From Alphaproteobacteria bacterium (GTDB lineage Bacteria; Pseudomonadota; Alphaproteobacteria; SMXQ01): a stretch of DNA of 42,825 nucleotides. A model generated the notes under the pieces. It did not search any database and was not told the origin of the DNA. It worked only from the letters and a program-made list of their open reading frames with translations. The first letter of the stretch is position 1. Every line of letters starts with the position of its first letter. The stretch spans positions 1 to 42,825 of the forward strand of contig JAOTVC010000006.1 of assembly GCA_029863585.1 (NCBI GenBank), read 5' to 3'. This document shows, in pieces, positions 33,324-42,176 of this stretch. The position numbers were made by a program, and so were the translations under genes.

Positions 33324-33761
33324 ATGGAACAGGACAGCATCCAGTTGAGCGATCAAGAGGCCGCGGACGCCCCGCCGGGGGGCAACGTCTGCGCACCGGC
33401 CCGCTATGTCCTAATCGGCCTCGGCTGGTTCAATGTGGCGCTGGGCATCCTGGGCCTGTTTGTGCCTCTCATGCCGACTACGGTGTTCTTGTTGATTGCC
33501 CTTTGGCTGTTCTCCAAAAGCTCGGTCCGGTTCCACCGCTGGCTTTACGATCACCCGCGCCTCGGCGGCCCGCTGAGGGCCTGGCATGTTCACCGAGCGA
33601 TCCCGCTGTCGGCGAAGCGCGCCGCCATCGGGATGATGAGCCTGAGTTGGATGGGCGTCGTGCTGTTCGTCGCGGACGGGTGGCTGGTGCCCTGCGCGCT
33701 GGCCCTGGTGCTCGTGCCGATCGGCGGTTACATCCTGCGCCGCCCGAGCTTGCCTGCCTGA
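33324..33761 (+). CDS. DUF454 (YbaN-like) inner membrane protein
   Basis: 145 residues. Three or four hydrophobic helices with the family core LGWFNVALGILGLFVPLMPTTVFLLIALWLFSKSS and HRWLYDHPRLGGPLRAW. Function of DUF454 is unknown. The ATG at 33324 is taken over the GTG at 33315; neither has a good ribosome binding site. Confidence 0.88.
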   Translation: MEQDSIQLSDQEAADAPPGGNVCAPARYVLIGLGWFNVALGILGLFVPLMPTTVFLLIALWLFSKSSVRFHRWLYDHPRLGGPLRAWHVHRAIPLSAKRAAIGMMSLSWMGVVLFVADGWLVPCALALVLVPIGGYILRRPSLPA

Positions 33762-33930
33762 TTCAGATTTTTCCCCCCTTTTGATCCGTCATATTGAAGC
33801 GTGTCGCGCCCGCGTGGTATGCAAACAGGTGCGTCTCCGGCGTCGGCCCTGCTAGTGCCGCTACGTGTCGGGACCCGGGGCATGGCGAAGCCAACTCACT
33901 CGCCCCCGTGTCGCAGTCAGGGATCTCCGA

Positions 33931-34494
33931 ATGCAGATCAACACCAGAGCGGGATGGATCTTATGTGTCGTCGGAGGTCTCGGCTTCGTAGGGTTTCTGG
34001 CGCTGGAGCTGGCGGTCGAAGACGGACCGCTGACCATTGCCAAGGTCACGCTCGAGGCGTTTGAATTGTTGCTGATCGTCGGTACCGCCGCAGTGACGGC
34101 GCTGCTGTTCTCCCAATTCCGGGCCCACCGCGAGGAGCAGGCCGCTTTGGTGGATGAGTTGGAGCGGGCGCGCTCCCAAGGTCAGGCTTGGCGGGAAAAG
34201 GCGCAGAAGCACATTGCCGGTTTGAGCGCTGCGATCCAGGAACAGTTCGAACAATGGGGGCTGTCTCCCGCGGAAAGCGAAGTCGCGATGCTGATGCTGA
34301 AGGGCTATTCCCACAAGGAAATTGCCCGCCTGCGCAACGCCGGGGAACAGACGGTGCGCCAGCAAGCCCGCGTGGTCTACGCCAAGGCAGATGTGACCTC
34401 ACGTCATGCCTTTTGCGCCTTCTTTCTTGAGGATTTGTTGCTGCCGGCGGAGGAAGAAGAGAGCGATTCCTCTCTGATCCATGCGTCGCGATAG
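33931..34494 (+). CDS. Membrane-anchored LuxR-type transcriptional regulator
   Basis: 187 residues. Two N-terminal membrane helices (WILCVVGGLGFVGFLALEL and FELLLIVGTAAVTALLFSQF) are followed by a coiled coil (EEQAALVDELERARSQGQAW) and a C-terminal LuxR-like helix-turn-helix (GLSPAESEVAMLMLKGYSHKEIARLRN, TVRQQARVVYAKA). The regulator would bind DNA while attached to the inner membrane. The ATG at 33931 follows AGGGA. The signal and targets are unknown; the gene stands alone. Confidence 0.88.
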   Translation: MQINTRAGWILCVVGGLGFVGFLALELAVEDGPLTIAKVTLEAFELLLIVGTAAVTALLFSQFRAHREEQAALVDELERARSQGQAWREKAQKHIAGLSAAIQEQFEQWGLSPAESEVAMLMLKGYSHKEIARLRNAGEQTVRQQARVVYAKADVTSRHAFCAFFLEDLLLPAEEEESDSSLIHASR

Positions 34495-34586
34495 GCCAGC
34501 GGTCTATTGCCGCGCGACACTTCTACTGGTTTGCCAAGGGATATCTGTTAAGCTTCCTCGACTTCGATCGGTTGAAGGAGGCGACT

Positions 34587-35018
34587 ATGAACGTCGAATC
34601 CGTTCTCAATGCCAAGGGCAGCAGCGTCGTCACCGCACGGCCCAATATGCCGGTTGCAGAGATCGCTAAACTCCTGGCCGACGCCGGCATCGGCGCGGTG
34701 GTGATCAGCGCGGACAATGCCCGGGTCCAGGGGATACTTTCCGAACGCGACATCGTCCGGGCCATCGCTGAGCAAGGCGATGGCGCCCTTGCGCTGGCCG
34801 CTTCGGACTTGATGACACGGGATGTCGTGACTTGCGGGCCGGCTGATCACGTTGCCGACCTGATGGGGATCATGACCGAAAAACGGATCCGCCATCTGCC
34901 CGTGGTTTGCGAGGGCACCTTGTCCGGGATCATCTCCATCGGCGATGTGGTCCGTTGCCGGGTCCAGGAAATCGAATCCGAGGCCGAGGCGCTCCGGAAC
35001 TACGTAACCCAAGGCTGA
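34587..35018 (+). CDS. Tandem CBS-domain protein
   Basis: 143 residues made of two CBS motifs (a Bateman module): PVAEIAKLLADAGIGAVVISAD with GILSERDIVRAIAE, then HVADLMGIMTEKRIRHLPVV with GIISIGDVVRCRV. Such modules bind adenosine nucleotides and regulate a partner. There is no attached enzyme. The ATG at 34587 follows GGAGG at ideal spacing. No operon partner is evident. Confidence 0.92.
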   Translation: MNVESVLNAKGSSVVTARPNMPVAEIAKLLADAGIGAVVISADNARVQGILSERDIVRAIAEQGDGALALAASDLMTRDVVTCGPADHVADLMGIMTEKRIRHLPVVCEGTLSGIISIGDVVRCRVQEIESEAEALRNYVTQG

Positions 35019-35123
35019 GCAGCCCACCCCGGCGGGGGATCCAGGGTGGACCCGAGGTTTTGTTCCCGGGGCCGGCTCGTGGTACGATTTAGACCAATTC
35101 TCCATCGACGAAAGGCTTGTCCG

Positions 35124-35456
35124 ATGACGTACAGGTCGATCTTAACGGCGGGTTGCTTGGCTCTAGGCTTTGGGTTTCCGGCGGCACTGTCTACCATCCT
35201 TCTGGCAAGTGACGGGCGCGAGTCTTTAGAGGGTTTACCCACGCTCGATTCGGGGCAAATGGGCGAGTTTCGCAGCAAGCGGTTCAAACCGAAATGGGAT
35301 GGCGCCTACATCGCCGAGCCCAAACCTTCGAAGGTCGGCAAGACGGCGCTTCCCAGATTTGGCGGGGACACGGCCCGGCCGTTCGACGGTAGCGGAAGTA
35401 TCTCCGGCCCACTTCCGTTTTCCGGGTTGCGCGCCCCCCCAACCGATACCCGCTAG
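35124..35456 (+). CDS. Small exported protein of unknown function
   Basis: 110 residues. MTYRSILTAGCLALGFGFPAALS is a likely signal peptide. The mature part is Pro/Gly/Lys-rich with no recognised domain. The ATG at 35124 follows AAAGG; the longer ORF has no start signal. Cys11 is not in a good lipobox. Function unknown. Confidence 0.6.
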   Translation: MTYRSILTAGCLALGFGFPAALSTILLASDGRESLEGLPTLDSGQMGEFRSKRFKPKWDGAYIAEPKPSKVGKTALPRFGGDTARPFDGSGSISGPLPFSGLRAPPTDTR

Positions 35457-35552
35457 GCGCGAGCTGGCGTCGCGGCGCGGGCCCGTAGCCAAGGGCTCCC
35501 GGGCTGCTTCGATCGTAAGGGCAAAGGGCATCTCACCCGTTGGCAGGGCGCC

Positions 35553-35858
35553 ATGAGTGACGTCGATACAGGCACACGCACCAAAGTGAAGGTGAAGACC
35601 GAGCGTCCGCGCCTGCACAAGGTAATCCTGCTCAACGACGATTACACCCCCCGGGAATTCGTCGTTTTGGTCCTGAAAGCGGTGTTCCGCATGAGCGAGG
35701 ATCAGGCGCTCCGGGTGATGATGACGGCGCATCGGCGGGGTGCCTGTGTGGTGGCGGTTTATACGAAGGACGTTGCGGAAAGCAAGGCCACGGAAGCGAC
35801 CGAACTGGGGCGGACCAAGGGCTATCCGCTCATGTTCACGACCGAACCGGAAGAATGA
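35553..35858 (+). CDS. clpS: ClpS N-degron adaptor
   Basis: 101 residues. HKVILLNDDYTPREFVVLVLKAVF, AHRRGACVVAVYTKDVAESKA and the C-terminal PLMFTTEPEE are the ClpS fold. N-degron pocket residues Asn28, Asp29, Asp30 and His60 are at the E. coli spacing. The gatekeeper that is Met40 in E. coli is Arg34 here. ClpS delivers proteins with destabilising N-termini to ClpAP. clpA is not next to it, so this may be a second, specialised ClpS. Confidence 0.93.
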   Translation: MSDVDTGTRTKVKVKTERPRLHKVILLNDDYTPREFVVLVLKAVFRMSEDQALRVMMTAHRRGACVVAVYTKDVAESKATEATELGRTKGYPLMFTTEPEE

Positions 35859-35871
35859 ACCCGGTCCCGTG

Positions 35872-36423
35872 TCAGTCCGAATCCGAGGCAGGGTGCTCGG
35901 CTCGGCCCTCCGCCGCCGGCGCCAGATCCTGCCAGCCGTACGCCAGTTGCCGTACCTTGGAGCCCCACAGGCGTTCCCGGCGGTGGGCAACGAGCCGGCC
36001 ACCGTGGGCTTCGTAAAAGAACCGCGCCGGGTTTTCGCTGAGCACCCATACCAGGGCGGAGTCCCAACGGTCGTGGACCAAGGTGGTGAACAGCGCCTGA
36101 AGCAGAGTGCCGCCGACGCCTTCGTTGCGGCGGTCGAGATCTACGTAGAGGGTATAAATTTCGCCCCCGAAGGGAAGGTCGGAATCCCGAGCCGGGCCGC
36201 AGCTTCCGAATCCGAGGATCTCCCGCGCACTTTCGACAACCAGGACGCGCTCCGCAAGCCGGGGCCGGGAGATGGTTCGGCGCCATTCGACGGCCTGTCG
36301 CCGCTCGGACATGCGGACCAGCACATCATCCGGAATCAGTCCGGCATAAGTATCGCGCCAGCAATCCACATAAATCCTGGCAATTTCTTCTGCGTCGTCT
36401 GCTTGGGCACCTCTGATAATCAT
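35872..36423 (-). CDS. GNAT-family N-acetyltransferase
   Basis: 183 residues. The acetyl-CoA-binding motif is in IYTLYVDLDRRNEGVGGTLLQAL, and the C-terminal strand-loop is ENPARFFYEAHGGRLV. The acceptor substrate is unknown. It converges on clpS with a 13-bp gap and lies 59 bp downstream of the GST gene in the same direction. Confidence 0.9.
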   Translation of the reverse strand: MIIRGAQADDAEEIARIYVDCWRDTYAGLIPDDVLVRMSERRQAVEWRRTISRPRLAERVLVVESAREILGFGSCGPARDSDLPFGGEIYTLYVDLDRRNEGVGGTLLQALFTTLVHDRWDSALVWVLSENPARFFYEAHGGRLVAHRRERLWGSKVRQLAYGWQDLAPAAEGRAEHPASDSD

Positions 36424-36482
36424 CAGCCTTACTCACGCTTCGATCTCGTCAGCCGCCGCCGCCGGCGGCAGCCGTCATTCCT

Positions 36483-37181
36483 TCATTGCGCTGCGGCCCG
36501 ATTGGCCTCGATCAACGACCAGAGATAGGTTTCACGCCGCTGGAGATTGCTTTCGTATTCCTGTGCGAAGTTTGGTGCCGTCGAATTGATGACATAGCCG
36601 TTCTGCATCAGCGCGTCCGACCAGGCTCGAACCAGCGGAAAGCCGTCCAGCAGTCCCGTCCGCAAGACCGCCTCGGCGATCCCGAAACGTTGCAGGAACG
36701 GGGCGTAGCCCGCGTCCACCAGGCTGAGCGTATCGCCGTTGAAATAGGGCCCGTCGTTGCCGCGCTCCTTGGCGAGCGCTTCCTCGAGCAGGCTCAACGC
36801 CCGCGATGCCGCCGCGCGTCCTTCTTCCGCTTCTTCCTTGCTCTTGGCGTAGATCACCTTGCCGAGGGCGCTCGAAAACCCAGGGACGAAATCGGTCCAG
36901 GCGCGATTGCGCGCCCGCTTGATGGGGTCTTCGGGATGCAAACGCGGCGGCACCGTTTCGTCCAGGTATTCGGCGATCGCGTTGGATTCGAACAACACCT
37001 CGTCGTCCACCTTGAGGACCGGGACCTTGCCGTGCGGCGAAATCTCCAGCAGCCAGTCGGGCTTGTCCCGGAGGTCCACGTAAGTCACCTCGAACGGAAC
37101 TTCCTTGGCCCGCATCGCAATGACCGCACGCTGCACCCATGGGCAGGTATAGGACCCGATCAGGTGGTAGCTCTTGGCCAT
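36483..37181 (-). CDS. Glutathione S-transferase, Cys-type
   Basis: 232 residues. The thioredoxin-like N-domain has SYTCPWVQRAVIAMRA with an active-site Cys (omega/lambda-like), the cis-Pro segment HGKVPVLKVDD and ESNAIAEYLDE for the glutathione gamma-glutamyl contact. The helical C-domain begins near residue 90. Probably a thiol-transferase or dehalogenase-like GST in the cytosol. Confidence 0.92.
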   Translation of the reverse strand: MAKSYHLIGSYTCPWVQRAVIAMRAKEVPFEVTYVDLRDKPDWLLEISPHGKVPVLKVDDEVLFESNAIAEYLDETVPPRLHPEDPIKRARNRAWTDFVPGFSSALGKVIYAKSKEEAEEGRAAASRALSLLEEALAKERGNDGPYFNGDTLSLVDAGYAPFLQRFGIAEAVLRTGLLDGFPLVRAWSDALMQNGYVINSTAPNFAQEYESNLQRRETYLWSLIEANRAAAQ

Positions 37182-37366
37182 GTCCGCCTCCCGTGCCGAA
37201 TCACGCTGTTCAGGTCATGAGCTTACGATGCCCAAAAGCCGCCGTCAAAGCGCAACGTCGACTGCCGGCGCGGTGCGTCCCCGGCCCCGGCCGCCAAGCG
37301 GCGTCATCCCTCTTCCCTTCTGGGACGGCTGCGCTACCATGGGGCGCGAACCGACCGGGGGGCCTC

Positions 37367-37756
37367 ATGGGAAGCGAATTGATCAACGGTCTCGACTGGT
37401 GGGCCATCATCATCGGCACGGTGTTGTCCTTCCTGCTTGGCTGGCTCTGGTATTCGCCGAAGTTGTTCGGCACGAAATGGGCCGAAGGGGTGGGCCTGTC
37501 CCTGGAAGATTGCGCAGAAATGCCCGTCGCGGCCATGGTGGGCCAGCTTGCGGGCACCTTCCTTCTGGCGTGGCTGGTGGGGATCATGGCGATTGCCGGG
37601 GCCTATGTGACCCTTGCGCTCATCGTCGTGACGATCGTCGTGCTGATGGCCGCGGGTGGCCTATTCGCCAAGAAAAGCGCCTATGCCATCGCCACGGAGA
37701 CCGGTTTCGTCCTCGTCATGGCGGTGGTCATGGTGGTGGTCCAGACGGTTCTCTAG
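37367..37756 (+). CDS. DUF1761 membrane protein
   Basis: 129 residues with four helices. INGLDWWAIIIGTVLSFLLGWLWYSPKLFGTKWAEGVGLS matches the DUF1761 opening. The ATG at 37367 follows GGGGGG. Function unknown. Its stop overlaps the convergent MFS gene by four bases. Confidence 0.88.
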   Translation: MGSELINGLDWWAIIIGTVLSFLLGWLWYSPKLFGTKWAEGVGLSLEDCAEMPVAAMVGQLAGTFLLAWLVGIMAIAGAYVTLALIVVTIVVLMAAGGLFAKKSAYAIATETGFVLVMAVVMVVVQTVL

Positions 37757-39000
37757 GGCACAGCCCCTTCCTCTGGGTGTTCGATATTGGTGATTTGCGG
37801 GAACTTGCGCATCCAGACGACGACGATCAGGATCGCCGCGGCACCTCCCAGGAACACGGAGCCCACGGCCCCGAACCACGCGGCCGTGACGCCGGATTCG
37901 AATTGCCCCAACTGGCTGCCGACCGTGACCGTCAGGTTGCTGACGGCGGCCACGCGACCGCGCATGGCATCCGGCGTGCGGAGTTGGATGATGGTCTGGC
38001 GCAAGACCTGGCCCATCATGTCCCCGGCGCCCACGGCCAGCATGCAGGCGACCGACAGGATCATGTTCTCGGAAAAGCCGAAGATGATGGTGGCGATCCC
38101 GTAAATCGCGACCCCCCCGAACAGCCAGCGCCCGGCCCGGGTCTTGACGGGGAAACGGGCGAGAGCCACACCCATCACCAGGGCGCCGACCGCGGGTGCC
38201 GCCCGCAGGATGCCGAGGCCGATCGGGCCGACGTTCAGGATGTCCTTGCAGAAAATGGGCAACAGGGCGGCCACCCCGCCGAAGAAGGTGGCCAGCAGGT
38301 CGAGCGACATGAGACCTAGGATTACCGGTGTCTTGAAGATGAACTGGAGCCCGGAGAAAACCGTGTTCCAGGTGCGGCCCCGGGGATTGGGGTCGCCGTA
38401 TTCCGGTTCCGGCAGGATATAGCTTGCCACCGCCGCGATGATGGTGAAGGCGAGGCAGACACCGTAATCGATCGAAGCGCTGACGACGTAGAGCAGGCCG
38501 CCCAGCGCCGGACCCATCAGGGCCGATATCTTTTGCGCCGAGGTTGCCAAGCTGATCGCCTGAGCCACCAGTTCGCGGGGCACCATGCTGGGCAGCAGCG
38601 CCTGCTGGGCCGGGCTCTCGAAGGTTCGGGCGATGGCCAGGATCAGCAACAGAACGTAGAACGCCCAGATCGGCGGTTCCGCAATGTTGCTGAGGAATAT
38701 AAAGCCCACCGGCACCACCAGCTGGCAGGTGAAGCTGATCCGCAGGATCCAGCGACGGTCGAAACGGTCCGCCACCTGGCCCGCGGACAGGGTGAGCGCC
38801 AGCGGCGGCAAGAACTGGATCAGGCCGATCAGCCCGAGCTGCAGGGCGCTGTTGGTCAGTTCGTAGATCTGCCAGGAAACGATCACACCGATCATTTGGC
38901 TCGCCGTGTTGGAGGTGAGCCGCATGGTGAACAGCAGGCGGAAGGTTCCGTCGCGAAACAGGGCGCGAACAGTATCTTTTTTCTCGGATTCGGGGCTCAT
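37753..39000 (-). CDS. MFS transporter, EntS-like exporter branch
   Basis: 415 residues and 12 membrane helices. LIGLIQFLPPLALTLSAGQVADRFDRRWILRIS includes the signature loop between helices 2 and 3, and the family has RTPDAMRGRVAAVSNL later on. This branch exports siderophores or drugs by proton antiport. The ATG at 39000 (MSPESEKK) is taken because the 78 residues before it in the ORF are basic and not membrane-like; there is no visible ribosome binding site. It is divergent from a small membrane protein gene. Confidence 0.9.
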   Translation of the reverse strand: MSPESEKKDTVRALFRDGTFRLLFTMRLTSNTASQMIGVIVSWQIYELTNSALQLGLIGLIQFLPPLALTLSAGQVADRFDRRWILRISFTCQLVVPVGFIFLSNIAEPPIWAFYVLLLILAIARTFESPAQQALLPSMVPRELVAQAISLATSAQKISALMGPALGGLLYVVSASIDYGVCLAFTIIAAVASYILPEPEYGDPNPRGRTWNTVFSGLQFIFKTPVILGLMSLDLLATFFGGVAALLPIFCKDILNVGPIGLGILRAAPAVGALVMGVALARFPVKTRAGRWLFGGVAIYGIATIIFGFSENMILSVACMLAVGAGDMMGQVLRQTIIQLRTPDAMRGRVAAVSNLTVTVGSQLGQFESGVTAAWFGAVGSVFLGGAAAILIVVVWMRKFPQITNIEHPEEGAVP

Positions 39001-39142
39001 GGGCGGGGCGGCAGGCTGGCGGATGGCTGGCGGAATTGCCGAAGAGGTATCCAGACTTACCGGCTTTCGACCGTCTGTCACCAAAAAAACTCTCACAGCG
39101 CCGGTTTGCCGCGCCGCTTTGGCCTCCCTAGAATGGCAGGCG

Positions 39143-39496
39143 ATGAGTCTCGAACGCCTGATGTGGATTTTCGCGGGCCTTTTCGTCTTCTTCGGCCTCC
39201 TGTTGGGCGTCAGCGACGAAACGGCAACCCGCAACCTGTGGGGTGGCTTGAGCGCGGGCTCCCTTGGGTGCTTCGCCCTCTCGATGGCGGCCGACGGCGT
39301 CCATCAGGGACGGATCAGGATCGGTTTCGACGTGATCGAGCGCGCGGCGCAGCCTCGCCTGTTCGCTGCGGCCGTCGGCGTGGTGGTCGCGGCCGGTCTC
39401 GGGACATTGTCGGCGGCGGTTTGGGTCGCATTCCTCAAACCGGTCTTGGCGGTTGCGGTGGCGCACGAGACAATTATTACAAACGCCTACACATGA
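39143..39496 (+). CDS. Small three-helix membrane protein
   Basis: 117 residues with helices at about 5-22, 33-50 and 70-105 (LMWIFAGLFVFFGLLLG, GLSAGSLGCFALSMAA, AAVGVVVAAGLGTLSAAVWVAFL). GGCAGG lies just before the ATG at 39143; the rest of the ORF-track extension belongs to the divergent MFS region. I do not recognise the family. The next gene follows after 18 bp, so they may be co-transcribed. Confidence 0.6.
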   Translation: MSLERLMWIFAGLFVFFGLLLGVSDETATRNLWGGLSAGSLGCFALSMAADGVHQGRIRIGFDVIERAAQPRLFAAAVGVVVAAGLGTLSAAVWVAFLKPVLAVAVAHETIITNAYT

Positions 39497-39514
39497 ACGA
39501 TTTTTGAGTGTCTA

Positions 39515-40570
39515 ATGTCAAAATGGTTGTCAATGATAGGGACGGCGGCCATGGTCAAAAGGATCATAACGGTCATCACGTTGACGCTGGCTTTCGCCCT
39601 GCCGGCGGCGGCACAAGATTTCGAACAGGGGTTGGCCGCGCAAAAGCGCGGCGATTACGCTGCCGCGCTTAGGATGTGGCGGCCATTGGCGGAGCGCGGC
39701 CACGCCGCGGCCCAGAACGGCGTCGGATTGCTGTACGATAATGGCCAAGGTGTCACCCAGGATCATGACCGAGCACTGGTTTGGTACCGCAAGGCGGCCC
39801 GCCAGGGTCATGCGGATGCCCAATATAATCTCGGTCTGATGTATGCCAATGGGCTGGCGGTCGGCCAGGACTACTACGCGGCTATGACCTGGTACCGCAA
39901 GGCGGCCCGCCAGGGCCATCGCGAAGCCAAGGTCAATCTCGACGTGCTCTACCTGATGGGCCACGTCACCCCAAAGCCCGGCGGCAGTGGACAAGCGCAG
40001 GCCCAGCGCGCCCCGGCTGTGACGGTCACGGGCAAGACCGCCCAAGCTCCCGCCACCATCGCCGCCAAGTCTCGGGAATCAGGGGAACAAACCGCGATGG
40101 GTGCGGCACCGGCGGCTGAATCCACATCCGGAAGGGTGGAGGCCGAGCTAGCCGCGGAGGCCGCCGCGGCGTTGTCCCGCGAGACGGCCCGGGACGTTGC
40201 CGCGGTCGTCGAGCCCGCGAAACCCTCCGGTGTCCGGCCGGTCGTGAAGACGCCGGCGGCGCCGGCGCCTGCCGAGGTCGCAACGCCAGCGGGTTCCGAG
40301 ACCCAACCCCCCGCCCCCGGCGGCGACTTCCGCGTCCAGCTCAGCTCGGTCAAGACCAAGCTGCGGGCCATGAAGGAGGCCTCCCGCCTGAAACAGGCCC
40401 ACGAATCGCTGCTCGGTCCGCTTGAGATCGAGCCCGTGCGCGCCGATCTCGGTGATCGGGGCGTCTTCTACCGGCTGCGGGCAGGCCCGATTTCCGATGC
40501 GAGCAGCGCGAGGTCGTTGTGCCGCGAGCTTTCGTCCCGCAATCAGGGCTGCATCGTGGTGAAGAAATAG
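39515..40570 (+). CDS. Exported Sel1-repeat/SPOR-domain protein
   Basis: 351 residues. A signal peptide (MVKRIITVITLTLAFALPAAAQ, start possibly at 39551) is followed by Sel1-type helical repeats (AAQNGVGLLYDNGQGVTQDHDRALVWYRKAARQGH and a second copy), an Ala/Pro-rich linker of about 110 residues, and a C-terminal SPOR domain (FRVQLSSVKTKLRAMKEASRL ... VFYRLRAGPISD). SPOR domains bind denuded septal peptidoglycan, so this periplasmic protein probably acts at the division site or in cell-wall remodelling. Confidence 0.9.
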   Translation: MSKWLSMIGTAAMVKRIITVITLTLAFALPAAAQDFEQGLAAQKRGDYAAALRMWRPLAERGHAAAQNGVGLLYDNGQGVTQDHDRALVWYRKAARQGHADAQYNLGLMYANGLAVGQDYYAAMTWYRKAARQGHREAKVNLDVLYLMGHVTPKPGGSGQAQAQRAPAVTVTGKTAQAPATIAAKSRESGEQTAMGAAPAAESTSGRVEAELAAEAAAALSRETARDVAAVVEPAKPSGVRPVVKTPAAPAPAEVATPAGSETQPPAPGGDFRVQLSSVKTKLRAMKEASRLKQAHESLLGPLEIEPVRADLGDRGVFYRLRAGPISDASSARSLCRELSSRNQGCIVVKK

Positions 40571-40594
40571 AATGTTGCGGCGAGGCGATTCCCG

Positions 40595-41491
40595 ATGACG
40601 GTCCTGGGCACGGAAACCGGTTTGCGCGTCACGCCCCTGGGCTCGGCACTCGGCGCCGAGATTTCGGGGATCGATCTCAGCCAACCGCTTTCACCGGAAC
40701 GGGTGGAAGAAATTCTCGGGGCCTGGCGAGCTTATCTCGTCCTGGTGTTCCGCGGCCAGTCGCTCAGCACCGAGGAACAGCGCCGCTTCGCCGCCAATTT
40801 CGGAACGCTCTATGAACGCCGGCGCGGCGGGACCAGCTTCGCCAAGGACAAGTACGGCCTCTACGACGGCGATCCCGCGATCCGCGAGGATCCCAACCTC
40901 ATGCTGGTCAGCAACGTGCGGGTGGACGGCAAGCCGATCGGCGCGGTGGCCGATGGCGACATGTGGTTCCATATCGATTCCGGTTATTCCGAACGGCCCT
41001 ACCGCTACACCATTCTGCACGCCATCAAGTTGCCCTCTACCGGAGGCGATACCTTGTTCGCCAATATGTACAAGGCCTATGAAACCCTGCCCGAAGACCT
41101 GAAGGCCAAGATTGCGGGGCGCAAGGCGCTGCACATTCACGAATACAAGCGTACGGCCAAGGTGGACCTCACAAAGGATTTCACCAATTCGCCGCACTAT
41201 TTCCATCCGGTGGTGGCGACCCATCCCGAAACCGGTCGCAAGACGCTGTTCGTCGATCGCCTGATGACGGCGCGCATCGAAGGCCTGGAGGCGCAGGAAA
41301 GCGCGGACGTCCTCGCCCGGTTGTTCGACCATGCGGAGCGGCCGGAGATGATCTATGCCCACAAGTGGCGGCCGGGCGACGTGGTGATGTGGGACAACCG
41401 GTGCGTGACCCATGGCCGCACTGATTTCCCGCATCATGAGGAACGCATCCTGCGCCGCTGCACCATCGAAGGCGATCCGATCCTGCCTTGA
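40595..41491 (+). CDS. TauD/TfdA-family Fe(II)/2-oxoglutarate dioxygenase
   Basis: 298 residues. The facial triad is His126-x-Asp128 (WFHIDSGY) and His273 (VTHGRTDF), with the 2-oxoglutarate-binding Arg in ILRRCTIEG. It opens with LRVTPLGSALGAEISGIDLSQPL, the family N-terminus. It oxidises a sulfonate, aryl-oxy-acid or similar substrate, using O2 and 2-oxoglutarate; the substrate is not evident. It is followed 40 bp later by a cupin-like gene. Confidence 0.93.
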   Translation: MTVLGTETGLRVTPLGSALGAEISGIDLSQPLSPERVEEILGAWRAYLVLVFRGQSLSTEEQRRFAANFGTLYERRRGGTSFAKDKYGLYDGDPAIREDPNLMLVSNVRVDGKPIGAVADGDMWFHIDSGYSERPYRYTILHAIKLPSTGGDTLFANMYKAYETLPEDLKAKIAGRKALHIHEYKRTAKVDLTKDFTNSPHYFHPVVATHPETGRKTLFVDRLMTARIEGLEAQESADVLARLFDHAERPEMIYAHKWRPGDVVMWDNRCVTHGRTDFPHHEERILRRCTIEGDPILP

Positions 41492-41531
41492 GCGAGACAC
41501 CTCGCACGGCCAGTCAACGAGGCCCCATACC

Positions 41532-42119
41532 ATGACCCAACGCCTGCCCGCCTTTCAGAAATTCATCGACGATCTGCGTGCCGCCTTCGCCGATGCCGAA
41601 GGCGATAGCGCCCGGGCCATGGGTCAAGCGCGGAGCCTGCTGGAAGGCTTTGTCCTGGACGACAGTGTGCTGGCCCATTCCAGGGGCTGGCCGTCGACCG
41701 AAGGGCACAAGAACCTGTTGCTCTACGAGGATCCCGATTATGGCTTTGTCATCAATGCGGTGGTGCGGACCGAGGACAAGCGCCGCGGCATCCATGATCA
41801 CGCCCATGCCTGGACCGCCTATGGACTGGTCGACGGGGTGGAGGAGCTAGACCGCTACCGGCGCCTCGATGACGGCACCCGGGACGGCTATGCCGAGATC
41901 GAATTGGAAAGCACCACCCGGGGGCGGCGCGGCACGGTCGATCTGGTGCCGCCCTTCGCCATCCATTCTGAGAACGGCGGCAAGGACCGCTCGGTCGCCG
42001 TGATCGTGCGCTCGGAGCGGCTGGTGGGCAAGGTCGAGCAGGGCCGCTACCGGCCGGGAAACCAATACTTCACCGGTACCGGCCCGGATCAGGTCCCCTA
42101 CCCTCTGATGGTCGATTGA
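41532..42119 (+). CDS. Cupin-like protein (cysteine-dioxygenase-like fold)
   Basis: 195 residues. IHDHAHAWTAYGLVDGVEELDRYRR gives an HxH metal pair, with a further His in PPFAIHSENGG, a cupin-type metal site. The helical N-terminus (residues 1-50) is extra. It may be a mononuclear iron oxygenase or a non-catalytic partner of the TauD-type enzyme upstream. The ATG at 41532 is used, not the 41412 ORF start, which lies inside the previous gene. Confidence 0.75.
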   Translation: MTQRLPAFQKFIDDLRAAFADAEGDSARAMGQARSLLEGFVLDDSVLAHSRGWPSTEGHKNLLLYEDPDYGFVINAVVRTEDKRRGIHDHAHAWTAYGLVDGVEELDRYRRLDDGTRDGYAEIELESTTRGRRGTVDLVPPFAIHSENGGKDRSVAVIVRSERLVGKVEQGRYRPGNQYFTGTGPDQVPYPLMVD

Positions 42120-42176
42120 GCGCTGCCGCCGCGTCATGCCACTTGGCGCGATGGTGTTGCCGCCTGCCAGTTTAGG

